A DNA stretch of 64,000 nt, from the NCBI RefSeq assembly GCF_025244705.1, contig NZ_CP104207.1, forward strand, positions 930,001 to 994,000, in the 5' to 3' direction. Positions 63,782-64,000 of the stretch are shown here, piece by piece. Numbering within the stretch: position 1 is the stretch's first letter; the number at the start of each line of letters is the position of its first letter. Under the pieces are notes generated by a model, which ran no database searches, was not told the origin of the DNA, and saw only the letters and a program-made list of their open reading frames with translations. This stretch comes from Sphingopyxis sp. PET50 (GTDB lineage: Bacteria; Pseudomonadota; Alphaproteobacteria; Sphingomonadales; Sphingomonadaceae). A program made the translations under genes and the position numbers.

Positions 63782-63867
63782 CCGTTCGCCCTGAGCTTGT
63801 CGAAGGGCCGTCCTGTCTTTGGGCCTCGAAAGGAAGAACGGTGCTTCGACAAGCTCAGCACGAACGG
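63782..63867. repeat. Inverted repeat, CTTCGACAAGCTCAG family
   Basis: The arms CGCCCTGAGCTTGTCGAAGG and GTGCTTCGACAAGCTCAGCA are separated by about 30 bp. It ends exactly where the partial GntR frame may start. Confidence 0.8.
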
Positions 63868-64000
63868 GTGAGGGGAGAGGGTTCGGAAACGCTGGCCAGC
63901 CGTACTGCCCGCCAGCTCTCGCAGCTCAGCCTCGCGGTCGATCCCGGCACGCACCTTGGCGCCGAGGACGACCTCATCGCGCGCTTCGGGGTCAGCCGTC
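63868..64000 (+). CDS. GntR-family regulator, N-terminal fragment cut by the window end
   Basis: The open frame reads SETLASRTARQLSQLSLAVD, then PGTHLGAEDDLIARFGVSR, the first helices and the GVSR recognition start of a GntR winged helix. GTG 63868 is the only obvious start and lies at the edge of a repeat, so the true start is uncertain. The gene continues beyond 64000. Its position beside operator site 8 makes it a candidate regulator of the island. Confidence 0.6.
   Translation, partial: MRGEGSETLASRTARQLSQLSLAVDPGTHLGAEDDLIARFGVSR

Noticed and set aside
63757..63954. Short minus-strand frame with PFVLSLSKHRSSF and FDKLRANG
   Set aside because: It is the translation of the CTTCGACAAGCTCAG repeat, the same peptide pattern seen at other copies, and is not a gene.
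1..64000. CRISPR array, tRNA or rRNA genes, replication origin
   Set aside because: No regularly spaced direct repeats, tRNA-like cloverleaf ends or rRNA sequence were noticed on either strand. All repeats found are inverted pairs.

Overview
The window is about 65-67% GC by eye, has compact catabolic operons joined by ATGA/TGATG overlaps, and carries many REP-like inverted repeats. The alphaproteobacterial pyruvate dehydrogenase genes at the left edge, the TonB receptor + MFS + acyl-CoA dehydrogenase + SDR gene style and the repeat families point to a sphingomonad (Sphingopyxis, Novosphingobium or Sphingomonas type). This assignment is by gene style, not by a marker gene.

Layout. 1-3.9 kb is housekeeping: the end of pyruvate dehydrogenase E2, a broken DUF559 gene between inverted repeats, lpdA, a PAP2 phosphatase and a small membrane protein. 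3.9-15.3 kb holds an exported amidohydrolase, a tyrosine phosphatase, an enoyl-CoA hydratase and an alpha-methylacyl-CoA racemase. It also holds an IS5-family (IS427-like) element inserted into a REP element, a Tat-exported PhoX-like protein, and a minus-strand operon of thiolase, HSD10-like SDR and two acyl-CoA dehydrogenases. A separate palindrome, TTGACGT-AA-ACGTCAA, lies upstream of that operon.

15.5-63.9 kb is one large catabolic island of mostly divergent transcription units. It encodes three AMP-forming acyl-CoA ligases, seven further acyl-CoA dehydrogenases (three of them as tandem pairs), four enoyl-CoA hydratases, a double-hotdog dehydratase, about ten SDRs, two nitronate-monooxygenase-like flavoproteins, a thioesterase, a wax-ester-synthase-like acyltransferase, a quinone oxidoreductase, an SMP-30 lactonase, an alpha/beta hydrolase, an aldehyde dehydrogenase, a P450, a kinase-like protein beside an ACAD11-like dehydrogenase, a TonB receptor and an MFS carrier. 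MarR, GntR/FadR and TetR regulators, plus the start of a second GntR gene, lie among them.

The strongest new signal is a shared operator. The 12-bp palindrome AGTTATATAACT, exact or with one or two changes, sits in the promoter regions at about 16.37, 20.40, 24.40, 31.27, 51.95, 58.55 and 63.70 kb, with a variant at 38.27 kb. It ties uptake, activation, beta-oxidation and ring or side-chain reactions into what looks like one regulon for an unidentified hydrophobic substrate. A steroid, terpenoid or other branched/alicyclic acid is the likeliest class. Three other regulatory palindromes belong to the MarR gene, the TetR/P450 pair and the acyl-CoA dehydrogenase operon at 15.3 kb.

About 17 single-base frameshifts interrupt 13 otherwise intact genes, including the normally essential lpdA. 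Several lie in, or are repaired by restoring, GCCGGC, so consensus sequence error is more likely than gene decay. Frameshifted genes are given as single CDS entries spanning the break.
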